Assembly: GCF_020520425.1 (NCBI RefSeq)
Contig: NC_079488.1
Span: 89,137,285-89,201,284, forward strand
DNA: 64,000 nt
Direction: 5' to 3'
Origin: Spinacia oleracea
Lineage: Eukaryota; Streptophyta; Magnoliopsida; Caryophyllales; Amaranthaceae
This document shows, piece by piece, positions 34,805-48,196 of this stretch; the stretch's first letter is position 1, and each line of letters starts with the position of its first letter. The notes below the pieces were generated by a model, which had not been told where the DNA came from, made no database searches, and was given only the letters and a program-made list of their open reading frames with translations. The position numbers and the translations under genes are program-made.

Positions 34805-37800
34805 CTATATAATCATCCATGTCAAATGGCGATAACCAGCCCACTTAGCAGCAACACGGATTCCAATGGCTAATGCGACACCCAACAAAGGAAGTGGAAC
34901 TTTTCCTCTGAAGGAAGTGACTTCAGATACTTCATTTACTTGTTTAAGATTCTTTGAATGGTGATAAATAGCCAATGCTGTAAATGAGATGATTGCCATA
35001 ATTCTAACCCACGGCTCACCGACAGAGGCCAGTACAGTTGCAATAGGTAATGCAGAACAAACATTGTCCCTTTTCTTCAAAAATCGGGAATAGCTGAAGA
35101 GTCCAACAAGCATCAACAAGAAGACTGGTTCAGTGATGAAACCTCTCACTGCTCCATAACCAATGATTCCAGCTGCAGTAAGAAGATATGGTTGACACTT
35201 TATTGAGTCTGGAGAAGCTGCTTCTCCAATCGCCAGTACAGTAGAAGCGAGCATAATGATAAAGGTTAATTGTGGTATTGGAGCAGACGTCACTATACTG
35301 GAGTAAAAGGAGTGGATGGCATAAACTGTAGACTCAACAAAGAGAACAGTGTACGTGATTGGGTCACCTATAAAATGGAATATAAACGCCAACACAAGTT
35401 TTGATAGGTATCCAACAAACTGAAAAATGCCCAATAACAGCTTCCGCCAATTAGAAAGTTCCCACAGGACTGATCTCCATGCATAGATGAGAAATGCCAG
35501 CGCTGCAAATATCATAAGCGAAGTCAGCATGAAGCAAATGGCGATAACATTGAAAAAATACCACACTGAAAAACTGAAGTATTGTAAACCCTAGCAAGGC
35601 CAGCACAGAGTAAGTAGAAGCAAGCTTCAAGAAGGACAAGAAACATTTGGTTTCAGTAATTAGTAAACAGACTTACAAGTTAGTGAAGTTACAACATATC
35701 ACCAACCAGTAAAATGCCAGGGGTTGGAACAAGCTGAGCAGAACCATAGAGTTCAGTACAGCTAAAACTAATTCAAGTATAGGACACCATAAATCTTCCA
35801 ATCATCTTTTATGTCCATATTAGCCGCCACGATACACTAGAAAAAACTTATCCAAAAAAATTCTCTAAAATCAAGGAGGCAACAACAGACATACCAATGT
35901 GGCTGTCATCGAATACAGCACCTGTAAAGCTAGTTTTTCCTCCATTAAAATGAGTTCTCATTCCAAAAGATCTCATGCTTTTGAAACTACCATGTGCAAT
36001 CCAAATACTTTGAGCACTTTTCATGCTCAATATACTGATACACTTTAAAAAAAGGCCCAATACTTCGGCATTTTTGTTTCCAGCACACAACTCACAAACA
36101 CATTCAGCTAATATCTGCTTCGAGTAGTCCATCTACTTCTCGTAAGCAGCACCAGACAATTTAGACTTAAAGAGTTTTAGTCATTGTGACACTTTTTGGA
36201 AATTTACCATATAGTATCACCTGTGGAGGATTCTTTCTTTGCCAACAAGTGATGCAAATCTCTTTGGAAATGTTGGAAGGCCAATAGTATGTCTTTCTTA
36301 AACAGAAAAGTGGCAACCAGTCAAATGGTACTTCTAGATGTCAACTGCAGAGGTTCATAAGTACTCGAATAAAAAATTAAAAGGCTTAAGATGGTAAGAC
36401 CGAGGGATTGGAAAACTCCTTATTCAAAGCAAGATAGAAAACGATTTACAAAACATGGGAGAGACGATGGAAAAAGCTACGAGAGAGGTTTCATTGGCAT
36501 AAGGGAACCCGTTATACAGTAGCTTTAAGCCGCGGCCCCAATCTTATTTTTATTATGGGTGGGTCCCATTATTGAGACATCCTGGAAGGTAGACAGGTAG
36601 TACCATCATTTTAACCAAAGAAAGACTGACCTTAATTTTACCCATGCCATGACTCTTATCTTTCCATGCCTTTTTACGTTCCCATGTAGAGGCAAAAGAA
36701 AACTTTTCATACTTCCTTCCACAGAGGGGAAAAAAATCTCGTTTGATACCAAATGCAAGACTCAGTTCACGTGTGAAGCTACTAATCCCTCTTCCTTGTT
36801 GGGTGCACTCGTAAAGGAAGTAAAAAAAAAAGTCCCACATTACCTCCCACCATTATGTCCATTTTCTTGGCATACCAATATCTCATTTGAAAGAGGCAGG
36901 CATGGAGGTGAAGGGAAAGATAAAGAGGGATGACTCCATAACTTGGAAGTTTACATGCAAACTCCTCCTAAACATCTCCTTCCCACTTTTTTTCTTTTGT
37001 GTGTGTGTGTGTGTGTGTGTTGGGGGTGGGGGGGGGGGGGGGGGGGGGAGGGATAATGCCATAATGGAAAGCAGGTAAGTGGATTTATTTCTAAGTTCTA
37101 AACCAAACTAGCCTGATTCTATCAATTTCCAAATTAATACACCAGATTGAAAGCCCTTGTTCCACCCCAAATAAACTTCAAAAACAAGGAAAAACAATCT
37201 TAATTCCACCACCCGTCTTCACCCTCCCCTTACTGGGCTTACTCACGTCCATTTAACATTTGACTTGTTTTTTAGTCATTTTATGCTGCAATCACCAAAA
37301 AGGTGGACTACCAAGAAAAATTCCGAAAAACTATCTATTTTTGTTATTAGTTTCATCACCCTTTCCTAAATTAACCGACCTAAAGCAATAAGATATGATA
37401 TTCTTCCCAAACACCCCAGTTACCAGAACTGCTAACAAGCAAACAAGTAATTTTGGATCAGATCCAAACATTGTGGATCATGGTAGCAAGAGTAAATACG
37501 GTGAATTTAAAAGTTAAACAGGTCAATAACATCATGTGAAGGGATGCCTGCCTACCAGGTGAACAATTTAGTGAAATTTTATGGAAAATGCTACCCTCAA
37601 GTGACAGGCAACACTATTGTCCGGCTTACATAGGGAAATTGATCCACAATCACTTTGGATGTAAAAAATCACACTCCAACCAAGACCTTTCCACTTTCTA
37701 ACAATTGACGAATATCTTAAATCTCAACCTCTTAAAACAAGCCATCTTCTGACCTCTTTAAAACAACCCATCCTCTGACCCTTTGTGTCCATCCAAGTCT

Positions 37801-40800
37801 TCTTTTAACACTACAACAGGAGACAAGTGCTCATTCCCATGCAGAGTGCACCATAATTCATTCCAATTCTCAGTTATAGAAATAATTACATCCAGAATAT
37901 CACGACGCACATCAATGTAAATGATTTTTATTTTTTCTTTCGGAGTATATATCATAAAGACACCAGAGAAATCATTCATGGACTGGAAAACAATTTTTTC
38001 TGGCTATCATTATCAGTACTGGAGTATGATTGAGTAACCAGGCTCACTTAACAGGACATCAGTATCCTTTCTGTAGGATTTGGATGCATGGGGATTTTCA
38101 TCCTATTAGAGCCTGATCAAAGCATACATTATCTTGCAAGACACATACTTTCAACAGCCATTTTCTAAGTCTTGTTCTACCAATAATGATAGCCTGATAG
38201 GCATAGGCACAAGTTCAGCAAGACCATGGAGTTCAATACATCTAAACTAATTCAGGTATGTGGCAACAAACAGTCTTCCTATCATCTTTTACGTCCATAT
38301 TAGCAACCACGATACACTAAAAAAAAGTCATCCACATGTTCCCTAAAAACTCAAGGAGACAACAACAGACGCATCAATGTCAGGCTATCATGAAACGACA
38401 TACCAAATAAAGTAAAACTAGTCGTTCCCCTCCATCAATATTAACTTCTCATTCAGGTGACCCCATGTTTTTGAAACTACCATGTGAAATCCAAATACTT
38501 TGAGCCCTTTTCATGCTAAATATTCCCGGCGCGCTAAATAAAAAAGATAACACAATCTACTTTAGGCAGCTTTGTATTCAGCAGACATAACTAGGGATGG
38601 CAATGGGTTCAAGACCCGACCTAGATTCGGTTAGGCCCAACCCATTTTTAAGGGTCTGTGTCCAAAAAATTAGACCTAGTGGATCTGGATCCGGATCTAA
38701 GATTTTCAAACCTAGATCCGACCCATGGACCCAAAAAATATTAGCTTTTTAATATATTTTAATCTTTGTTTTTCTAAACTTTTTTGAGTTTTTATGATAC
38801 TAAGCTATTTAAAATTTGTTTGACGCGTCATCTAAGTTGTAGTAAATTAGTAATACAAACTTTGAATTTTTATCGTAATACAATGCTGGTGTGCCTTTTT
38901 TTTTCCTAAACGATAATACGAAGTAACAAATTTTCTGTATGCAGTAGTTTTATTAAAGAACATCATTGGTACATACAAAAAATGGGCTAATAACATATAT
39001 AGGATGAGAAAAATGAGCGATAATCTTTTTTGGAAAACAAATACACCTAGACCCATTTAGGACCCAACCCTTGACCCGCTAGACCCAATGGATCTAGGTC
39101 TGAACTTTTTAGACCCAATGGATCAGGATTGAATCTACATCCAATTACAAAAAGCGGGTCTGGGCCTTGCCAGATCCGTTCCAGATCCGACCCATTGTCA
39201 TCTCTATACATAAGAGCATGTACATTGGGGCTCTTGGAAAGGCTCTCCAAGTAGCTCTCCAACAAGAACCATCACTTGGCCCACATTGGGGTTCTTAAGT
39301 GGCTCTTGATTAGCTCTTCATGGAGAGCTACTTCAAGATAACTCTTGGCCTAGACACCTCCAAGAATTGATTCTTGTTGACAAGTGGAGAGTCACTTTGT
39401 TTGTGAAAGACAATTAATTATGAAGTTGAATAAATAAACAATATAATATGGGACCATTAAATAGTAAATAAGAGATTGTAGAGTTCTTTTGAAGAAGCCT
39501 CCAATGTTGGGTGTTTTTTGGAAAGGATTATTGAGAGTATCTTGTAGAGAGATTGTGGTAGAGGGAGATTGGAGAGCTAGTTGTAGAGCTCTCACCAATG
39601 TACATGCTCTAACTCACACACATCTACGTAATCTGCTTTGAGTAGCCCAACTAGTTATCGTAAACAACACCTCACACTCCAGACATGAGAGATAAAGTCA
39701 TCGTGACACTTTTAGCAAATTTACCTTCTAATATAACTTGTGGAAAGTTCCAGCTTTATCACGAAGTGATGCCAAATCTCTTAGGAAAGGCTGAAAGACA
39801 TATAGAATGTGCTTTCATAAACATGAAAGTGCAAGCCCTAGAATGGAGAGCTACTTCAAGATAGCTCTTGGCCAAGACACCTCCAAGAATTGATTTTTGT
39901 TGATAAGTGGAGAGTCACTTTGTTTGTGAAAAACAATTAATTATGAGGTTGAATAAATAAACAATATAATATGGGACCATCAAATAGTAAATAAGAGATT
40001 GTAGAGCTCTTTTGAAGAAGCCTCAAATGTTGGGTGTTTTTTGGAAAGGGTTATTGAGAGTATCTTGTAGAGAGATTGTGGTAGAGGGAGAGTGGAGAGC
40101 TACCTGGAGAGCTCTCACCAATGTACATGCTCTAACTCACACACACATCTACGTAATCTGCTTTGAGAAGCCCAACTAGTTATCGTAAATAACACCTCAC
40201 ACTCCAGACATGAGAGTTAAAGTCATCGTGGCACTTTTAGCAAATTTACCTTCTAATATAATTTGTGGAAAGTTCCAACTTTATCACGAAGTGATGCCAA
40301 ATCTCCTAGGAAAGGCTGAAAGACATATAGAATGTGCTTTCATAAACAGAAAAGTGCAAGCCCTAGCATGGTACTTCTAGATGTCAATTGCAGAGGTTCA
40401 CAAGTTCTTGGATAGAAAATCAAAATGCTTAAGACGATAAGACTAAGGGATAGAAAAACTACTTAATGAAGATAAAAGAAAATTTACGGGAGAGAAAATA
40501 GGAAAAACTACTTATTCAGGGATTTTTTGTTTTCTTCTCAATTTAGGACTTGCGAAGAAAAATAGCCCCAACAATACCTACCACCAACATGGCCCTTTGA
40601 CGAACCGTCTAAAATGCGAGGTCGGCTAACATGACCCTTTATACAGAGCCGTCTACGGAACGTGAACTAAGAGAAATAAAATAAATAAAAGAAAAATAAA
40701 AGGTTATGTTAAAGAGAGTAGACATCAGGCACGAAAACAGAGGGTACACGAAAACAAGATAAGCCGATTTAAAGAAGAGGCAATTTGAAAGAATAATAAA

Positions 40801-43800
40801 ATGTAAATAGGAAAACGAGAAAAGTTTGAAAAATAAAATAGTAAAAAAGGGATGACTGCTTAACTTGGAAGTTTAAATGCAAACTCTTCTTAAACACCTC
40901 CTCCCCAATTTATTTGTTTGATTTTTCTTGGAGGAGATGTTTAAGAAGAATTTGTCCCAATTTGTTTCTTGGGATTTACGTTGCATGTAATTTATTTGTA
41001 TGATGTAAATCCCGAGAAAATGTCCATGGTCATGCAACTATGTTCAAAGCAACCTCTAAGTATGCATATTTCTTTCAAATATCAATTACCACTTATTACC
41101 AGGTAGAGCCATAGAGGTAGTAGTGTAGTAAGAGTGCTAATGAAACTTAATGTAGAACAAGACATATAAGCATTGCCATGGACATTATCAATTTTCTTGG
41201 GACTTCCTTTGCAAAAATTAACTGCCATGGACACTGTCGTGGTACTTCCCTTGCAAAATTTCATAAAAAAGTCATCATCCTTACCACCAATTAAAACTGT
41301 CTAACAAACAGGCCATATAGCCGTACACACAAGCATAAGCAGATTGGGTGTTCCGCTAGGATCTATCTATAACCCATGTCAAATTATATTAACCTACCTT
41401 AAGAGCCCTGTACTGAAATTGGGAATCATTAATCTCCCTACCAAGAACACTAACAAAATTCCCACTTCACTTCTTCACCCAATCTTGATTTCCTTAAATT
41501 TGAGAGCAAAGTCAAAACTCATTTATAAGTTCCAACTCAATACACAAGACATCAAACCCCTTGTTTTACCTGAATAAATTTCAAAAGCAGGGGAAAAGGA
41601 AATCTTCCTTCCTCCACCCTTCCTTACCTTCCCCTCATCCACACCTATTTTACCTTTTTGCCTCGTATAAATGCAGCAATCACCCAAGAAAGGTGGACTA
41701 CGAAGAAAATTTCATTAAATTTTTTATTTCCATTATTAATTATCATCACCCTTACCTAAAGCATCCATATTCAACGACCTTAAAAACGTATATCTATTGC
41801 TCACCAAAAACTGTCAATTGCCAGGGTGCAAGCAATTCCAGATCAGATCCATACATTGTGGATAACCATCGATCTCTATGGTAGCAAGATCAAATATAGT
41901 GAATTTGAATGTTTGTATAATGTCAATAATATCGTATGAAGGGATATCAGCCTACTTTAGTGATAAATTTATGGAAGAACAACCCTCGAGTGGTAAAAAA
42001 ACAATGCCTAAGGTCCTGCATCCATGGGGATAAGAGATGCTCATCCTCATATTCAGTTTTCATATAGTAACATCACATTCCAAAAAAATGCCCTTCCACT
42101 TTCAGCCTTTGATAACAAAGGAACATCTTAAATCTCTACCCCTTTAAAACAACCCATCGTCTTTCCTCACCAGTCATCCCCCTCCCCTCCTCCCCAACAA
42201 AAAAAAAATCCCATAAAAAAGTTTAACACTTGACAGAAAAAGGAAAGGAGACTCTGAGTAAGGGCGAATATTTCTAAAATAACCTCCCCTGGTTTTCCCT
42301 AGTATCAAAAATGATAATAGAGACTAATAGGTGCAGTTGAGGATCTTTCCAGATAACAAGTTATAATTAACTAGGACCCTGCTTCTGAATCCTCGTTGAT
42401 CAACAGATCAGGAAAATAAATGCTCATACTCTTGTCGACTTTACCATAAACCATACCAACTCTCAATAATAGAAAAAAGAAAAACTACCATCGAGAATAT
42501 CACTCACAATAATGTAAATAAGAAATTTCCCTTTGAAGTATATACAATAAAGACACCCCAGAGCATTGAAGGACATGAGTACAATTGCTTCAGCTAACAC
42601 TACCAGTGATGCAATATTATTGAGTACAGAGTAGCCAAGCTCACTTCACATGAAATCAGTATCCAGTAAATAACCCTTTTGTAGGTTTTGAATATCGTAC
42701 GTTCTTATTAGAGCCTGATCAAATGGGAAATTATCATGAAATATATTTTTAACAGGCATTTCATAAATCTTGTTGATGCACGCTATTTTCCTACAGGTTG
42801 TTTAAGTCCATGTTTGACCAATAAACACACTCAAACATCCAACAAATATATTTGAACATCCAACAAAATTGTAGTTGTTCCCATAAGAATAGTACACTAG
42901 CACATACTCCTTCCGTGTATAAGAGACAAAAACAGGCACCAGAATTTTTCAACAAGTTGGATGTAACCTGTATTACATGGACTACACCACAATATGCAAT
43001 AACGGTGGTTTGGTAGACGGTAATAAATGACGGTGATAGTAATGGTATTCGATGTACTTTTGCAAGATAATCCCAAGAAATAATCTATGGTCACACAACT
43101 CTATCCCCAATCATTTAGCATCCCCCAAGTTGGCCAAGTATGCATATGCCTTTCAAATTTCTACCACCATTCCTTACTACTGGAACTATTTTATGTAGAA
43201 AAACACAAATTAGAGCTGGAAAAACATTACCATGGACATCATCAATTGATTGTCGTACTCTAGAGCTAGAGGAAGCAGTACGATGGACATTGTCAATTGT
43301 CATCAGAACTCCCTTGCAAAATTTCATAGTCTCAATGTTCTTACCACCAATTAAAACCGCTTAATAAACAATCCACAAGGAAATTGGGTATTCGGCTAAG
43401 AGCTATCTATAACCCATGTCAAATTATATAGAATATCTAAAACCAACACTAACCCACCTCAAAACCCTTGCTACTGAATTTCTTCTTGTTCCAACATTGA
43501 GAATCATTAACCTCCTCCATCAAAACCAACACATTTCCCAATTTACTCCTTTCCTTCAATATTAATTTCCATAAAATTTTGAGTGAACTGAACAAAAAAA
43601 TATAAAAAACAAGCGGAATCATGATGAACTGAAAATCCATTTAAAACATTCAAATAAAGGGGCACAACATCAACAAAATAAAAAAATAAAAACCACTAAA
43701 GATAAAGCTAAACGGAGAGAGAGAGAAAGAGAGAGACCTACAAACCAAGGCCAACGAAGAGGGGGAGAAGGAGCATCCTTAGTCAAGTGCCTAAACCTAT

Positions 43801-44092
43801 CAGGCATTGTACTCTTCCCCCTCAATTCTTCCAATTTTTCTTCCTCACTCATCTTTATCTCTCCTCCACTGTTCTCAGCTTTCACACGAAATCCCAATTT
43901 GGCCCCAGAAATGCAGAACCCAAATCGTTGGGTAAACAAAGAATCTGGTGCAGAAGAGTTGAATTGAAGGGCTGTTTGATTAGTGCTCCTGCACCCATGG
44001 CGGAAAAATGCGGCAGGGGTTGTGATTTTAGGAGTTCGGTGACTGCAGTTTCGCCATGAAAGCGGAGAACAGGTGCTGCTCAACAAAGACAT
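34805..44092 (-). CDS. Plastid-targeted multi-span membrane protein, copy B (2 exons)
   Basis: Exon 1 43738-44092, exon 2 34805-35502; intron about 8.2 kb with GT/AG borders. 350 aa. Exon 2 encodes the same residues as copy A (about one nucleotide difference in 698). Exon 1 differs by a one-codon shortening near the N-terminus (MSLLSSTC versus MSLSISSTC) and by Lys-Asp versus Lys-Glu before APSPP. Transit-peptide-like start and about six membrane segments, as in copy A. No break is seen, so both copies could be expressed. The intron lacks the LTR element of copy A but keeps about 4.5 kb that A has lost. Confidence 0.78.
35876..35881. other. Unoccupied target site of the copy-A LTR element
   Basis: The sequence 'tcaaggaggcaacaacag' is continuous here, whereas copy A has the LTR element inserted after AGGCA. 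A single AGGCA is present. This confirms the insertion happened after the duplication, or in one copy only. Confidence 0.93.
36999..37050. repeat. (GT)n followed by a long G-run
   Basis: About 10 GT repeats then TGGGGGTGG and about 18 G with a final GAGGG. Potential G-quadruplex on the plus strand, which is the template strand for the minus-strand gene. Absent from copy A because the whole block is missing there. Confidence 0.85.
38592..39206. mobile_element. hAT-type MITE, 615 bp
   Basis: Left TAGGGATGGCAATGGG, right CCCATTGTCATCTCTA (inverted, imperfect). The flanks GACATAAC and TACATAAG agree at 6 of 8 bases, consistent with an old 8 bp target duplication. The arms are rich in GATCC/GATCTGG. 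Related to 3580-4100. Confidence 0.75.
39214..39609. mobile_element. Tourist-like MITE, 396 bp
   Basis: Inverted ends GAGCATGTACATTGG and CCAATGTACATGCTC, flanked by TAA on both sides (39211-39213 and 39610-39612), which suits PIF/Harbinger. The body alternates 'gagctc', 'gctctcc' and 'agctactt' motifs. It abuts the hAT element. Confidence 0.7.
39322..40363. repeat. Tandem duplication of about 520 bp in intron B
   Basis: 39322-39841 and 39842-40363 are direct copies (about 96% alike), starting at 'atggagagctacttcaagat'. Each carries the right half of the Tourist-like MITE plus about 230 bp of intron. The second unit therefore ends in an orphan MITE terminus at about 40130. Confidence 0.85.
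41099..43737 (-). other. Distal intron of membrane-protein gene B
   Basis: Near-identical to 16260-18901 of copy A. No independent gene. Short ORFs shared by both copies have no recognised domain. A GA-rich microsatellite ('gagagagagagaaagagaga') lies just inside the 5' splice site at 43715-43736. Confidence 0.6.
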
Positions 44093-44139
44093 GGTTCAAA
44101 CCCGAGAGGGTGATGCTCAACAAATTTTTTTTTTTAATA

Positions 44140-45800
44140 GGATTTTTTTTTTTGGATAAAATCACCTTTTGAAGTTGCCACTTTTGAAATAACCACCTTA
44201 TAAGTTTTTTTTTTAAATAACCACCTTAAACTTTCTCCGTTAAGAAAATCACCACCTAATGTTAACTTCCGTCAGAACTTTCGTTTGTGGGTCCCACATC
44301 CAACGAACATCTTATGTTTTTCCTCCCTTTCCCTCCATTTTCACTCGATACTCTCTCTCTTTTCATATTCCCAACCATTTCTTCCTCTTCATTATCTCTC
44401 TTTCACCCTCCTCCCTCATTGCTTCTCTGTACTTTTCACCTCTAATTACACAATTTGAATCTATCTCCTCTAATTAATTGCAACCAAACAACAACTTAGT
44501 CAATAAAGTATTAAAGTTGTGGGGTGGGCAAACGGCTGAATGTGACAAGTTGGAACAATTAAAAAAACAGAGGAAGTATCTCTACTCTGAAAACATATGC
44601 AAAATAATTGGATTGATGTAAATTTGAAGTAGGGTAGTGAAATTGAGCGACTGAGATTTTCTTAGAGTTGACATTCGCAAGGTCAACCTCGCAGCAAGCA
44701 ATGGGGAACATACCGGAAGTGATTAGTATCATACCAAAGTATATATGGAGTATTTTTACTTCTCTTCATCTATTACTTCTATAATTCTATCTACAACTCT
44801 ACGAGTAGTATTAGCTGCAAGCCTGCCTCTTAACTAAAAGTATAGAACTTGTTGTTCTTGAGGCCACGTTATGCGGTCCTTTTGAAGCGCAGGGTAATGC
44901 TAATGGCAATTATATGCGTGGGAGCTAGCTGTGGCATCCAAACCATAGCGCATTGTCGATAAAATTTTATCCCACTCAAACAAACAACTATCAAATTATC
45001 ATTACTTATGGACTCAACTCTCCAAGGATCATCAAATAAGATATGTTCATTTGAGTAGGGTTAGAAGGATTTGCTGATGATTCTGAATCTCACATGGACT
45101 CACTGGTAAATATGTCATTTTTATAGGACGGTGATTACCAATTCTTTCTCACATAAATCAGCTTAAAGCTCTCAATACATAGGTGATTACCAATTACGTT
45201 TTTGTTAGCCACATAAACCTACAAATCTTGCTGTATTTATATGCAAATTGCTGGTCAAAATCCAAATTATATGGTAGGCTTCATGAATAACTGAGAAAAC
45301 ACACAGGAGCTCCGCAATAATAATTATTACGTGGCCCATCAACCTGTGGCAATCAATTGAGTTTAAATCCCCAATTTGAAAAACCCTCAAATCTACAACT
45401 GAAGAACCCTAATTTCAATTAAGCATAAATTACATGTTTAACTACGCGCACCATGCTGATAAATAGAGGGAAAATGCCGAAAATTGTTTCTTGATAAAAT
45501 ATATTTGAAAAAATGCAAGAGATATTGAGTGAATTTGCGGATTTTGAAGAATTTTTTTTGACCAAGGTGCGTTAATGGAGGAAGAGATTATAAAGAGGAA
45601 GAAGGAAGGAAAAGAAGAGGAAAAACATAAGATGGCCGTTGGATGTGGGACCCACAAACAGAAGTTATGACGGAAGTTAACATTAGGTGGTGATTTCCTT
45701 AACGGAGAAAGTTTAAGGTGGTTATTTAAAAAAAAAAAAACTTATAAGGTGGTTATTTCAAAAGTGGCAACTTTTAAAGGTGGTTTTATCCAAAAAATCC
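44140..45800. mobile_element. Mutator-like element, 1661 bp (copy B only)
   Basis: Terminal inverted repeats of about 188 bp (44140-44327 and 45613-45800) beginning GGATTTTTT and sharing 'gttgccacttttgaaataac' and 'tttgtgggtcccacatccaa'. The 9 bp target duplication TTTTTAATA lies at 44131-44139 and 45801-45809. The site is unoccupied in copy A at about 19295-19305. No transposase. The interior (about 44500-45430) has gene-like text on the minus strand near 45350-45420, possibly a captured leader, but no coding frame I can name. Confidence 0.92.
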
Positions 45801-45809
45801 TTTTTAATA

Positions 45810-46633
45810 CGAAGTATAATTTTTAACTATGCCCGAGAAATAAAATTTTTTAGCACCCGATTCACTCATAGGGCTAATCTGGATTTGGGGTGAGCTCTGA
45901 ATGGTTAGGTTTCATTCCCCTCCCAATAGTTGTTGTAGGGGATCGAACATGGGTTCTCCCTACCAAGTTCAGCCCCAATCATCACTAAATCCACAAACAA
46001 TTTGTATGCTCAAGAAATCATGAATACTTTAACCGGCTTTTGATTCGCAAACTGGTACGGGGTTGAAATAATGAATGATATTAAGGTGTTACTCCGTATG
46101 AGTTTGGAACTTGATTTTTAATATGGTTGGTTCGATTTTGGGGACGTGTTTTTGCTTTTTGTTTGATACGGTATGAGGCTATACCCATCCACCCCTAGGT
46201 TTTAAACCCATATCTTGTGTGTTTGAGGTATGAGTTTAAAATTCTTAAAATTTTCAACCAAAAACATGGTATGGGTTTAAACCATTCTAAACCCATATCT
46301 CATCCTAAAATCCGGGAACCAAACACCCCCTAACATAGTTGAGTTTACGATATTTGGGGTTTTGGCCAATTGCACGCGCTAGTTTTATACTTCCCCCCGT
46401 CCCCCGTCCCCCGTCCCAAATGTTCTTTACGTTTGATATTCTGCACGCATTTAACAATTAATTAATGTGCATTAAGTTTCCTCTTTTTTTTTATTTAAAC
46501 AAAGCAAATTACGTTTATTTATAACGTTTCCACTTTTATTAAAAATATGACATTGAAAAAATGAAAAATATTTAATGTCATAATGGAAAAGTGTGAGAGA
46601 TTTAAATCCATTTTAATTTTGGATATTAAGTTA
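45810..46633. other. Intergenic region, copy B, left part
   Basis: Homologous to 19306-19928 plus 20529-20710 of copy A, without the 600 bp Helitron (empty site 46449/46450). A small local expansion 'cgtcccccgtcccccgtccc' at about 46397-46416 is private to B. No gene. Confidence 0.65.
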
Positions 46634-46969
46634 CTAGTCTTATATGCACGTGATGCGTGCAAGTATTTAAAAACTAAATATTATATTAATTATAGTACAT
46701 TTAATCACCTAAAAAATAATAATAATGTTCATATACAACAAAATTTGACTTCCCTAGTAAAATACGAAAATGAACTTGCAGTCTAGCATTAAAATATACT
46801 CGGTAATTTGAGACAAAATCACAATGATAACATTCACAACCTTTAAGAAGAAGAAAATACAAATACAAACCACGAAACTCAATTCACAAAGAGTAAATCA
46901 AACCTTTAATTTGCCATCGGCAAACCCTAACAGAAAAAAAAAATCCTAGTAAAATGAACTTGCTCAACA

Positions 46970-47061
46970 GCTCATATTGAGCTCATATTGATCTCTGTGG
47001 GCACAGGAGTTCGAGGGAAAACAGCTGCTTCATTCTTTCTCAAGACAAAAGTTCTTGTTGA
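46970..47061 (-). pseudogene. Candidate captured exon, unidentified
   Basis: After an acceptor-like 'atggatttgcag' the minus strand reads STRTFVLRKNEAAVFPRTP and ends soon after at a stop. Codon-like and uninterrupted for about 28 residues, but the source gene is not recognised. Confidence 0.35.
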
Positions 47062-48093
47062 TGCTGCAAATCCATAATAATTAAATTATCAACACCTAAT
47101 AAAAAAAATCCTAATACTGATCAAAACAGAAAAAAAACAGTAAATTTACTTAGGATATTGCAAACAAATCAAAACAACAATATGCATTTAAATCAAATGC
47201 AAGAAAAGTCTTGGGAAATTCCACCATATCAGATGTTTAAACAGGAGTAAAATATAAAATAAATTCAATCCAATGAAACCACCCACAAACTATGTTTGAT
47301 TAATAAGAGGTCAGAGGGGGGAATAAAAAACAAAATAAATGCACAGGCTATAGTATTGGCTTTAGTAGCAAGGTTGAAATTAAGAAAGACATAAAGCCTA
47401 AACTTCAGGTATCATTTGTAATCTGAGCTTCCAAGTCACCAAATTAATCATCTTTTGACCCTAGCACATTATCTAAGAGTGCTAGTAGCCAAATTTGAGT
47501 AACAGATAATTAATCATCAACAACATCAGAATCAAAAAATCACCATGAAAGTTCCTGTTTATATCAATGGCAACATAAGCGCTAGTCACCAAATTTTAGT
47601 ATCAGATACTGGCTTGGTTTGAAATAATTTACCATTTGTATCAAAACTGTAATTTAGACACATCAAATCAAATTTTATTGAAATACAAAAGAGAATACAA
47701 CATATGTTCGAGTCACGCTCCAAGTCCAAATAGGGATTATAAAAACCCTAAGTGAAGCAAAGAAGTATAACTGAAGATTTGAGATTGTTACAACTGAAGA
47801 GAGAACTGACGATTTGAGATAACTTAATACAGAAAGAATAAAAGCATCATGAAGAAATAAATTGGAAAAACTCATCTCAATCCTCAAAATAACAGTTAAT
47901 GACCTAGACTAATTGGACCATTGAATCATTAACTGTTTGACAAATAAACTCAATGATACCCAGTCATCCTAGTCTTTAATTGAATTAATGGACCATGTCA
48001 ATAACCCCTTTATGTTTAAGACTCGATGGATCATGTGATGACAAAATAACAATATTAGTTGACAAATAAACTCAATGACAAAGGCAGACTCAC

Positions 48094-48171
48094 CAGTCAT
48101 CAGGAGCTGCTCTGACTGCCTGATCAAAATAACTTTCAGCTCTTAAACTTTCTGAGTTTGCCAGGTCAAAT
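48094..48171 (-). pseudogene. Captured exon of a TPR protein (second part)
   Basis: The exon has an intact acceptor (tctatgcag before 48171) and donor (GTGAG after 48094). It encodes FDLANSESLRAESYFDQAVR then AAPDD, which matches the C-terminal repeat of a plant TPR-like family whose members read RAESYFDQAVKAAPDD. It lies 26 bp beyond the end of the other TPR piece. Confidence 0.75.
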
Positions 48172-48196
48172 CTGCATAGAGGGATAAAACATTTCA

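Larger units (their letters stand above)
36621..41098. other. Block of intron present only in copy B
   Basis: Lies within the intron of membrane-protein gene B. It holds diverged repeats of neighbouring intron sequence (37440-38000 resembles 41840-42560; 38170-38540 resembles 35740-36030), a (GT)n-G-run, a hAT MITE, a Tourist-like MITE and a 520 bp tandem duplication. Because it contains old intron-derived material, deletion from copy A is more likely than insertion into copy B. Confidence 0.6.
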
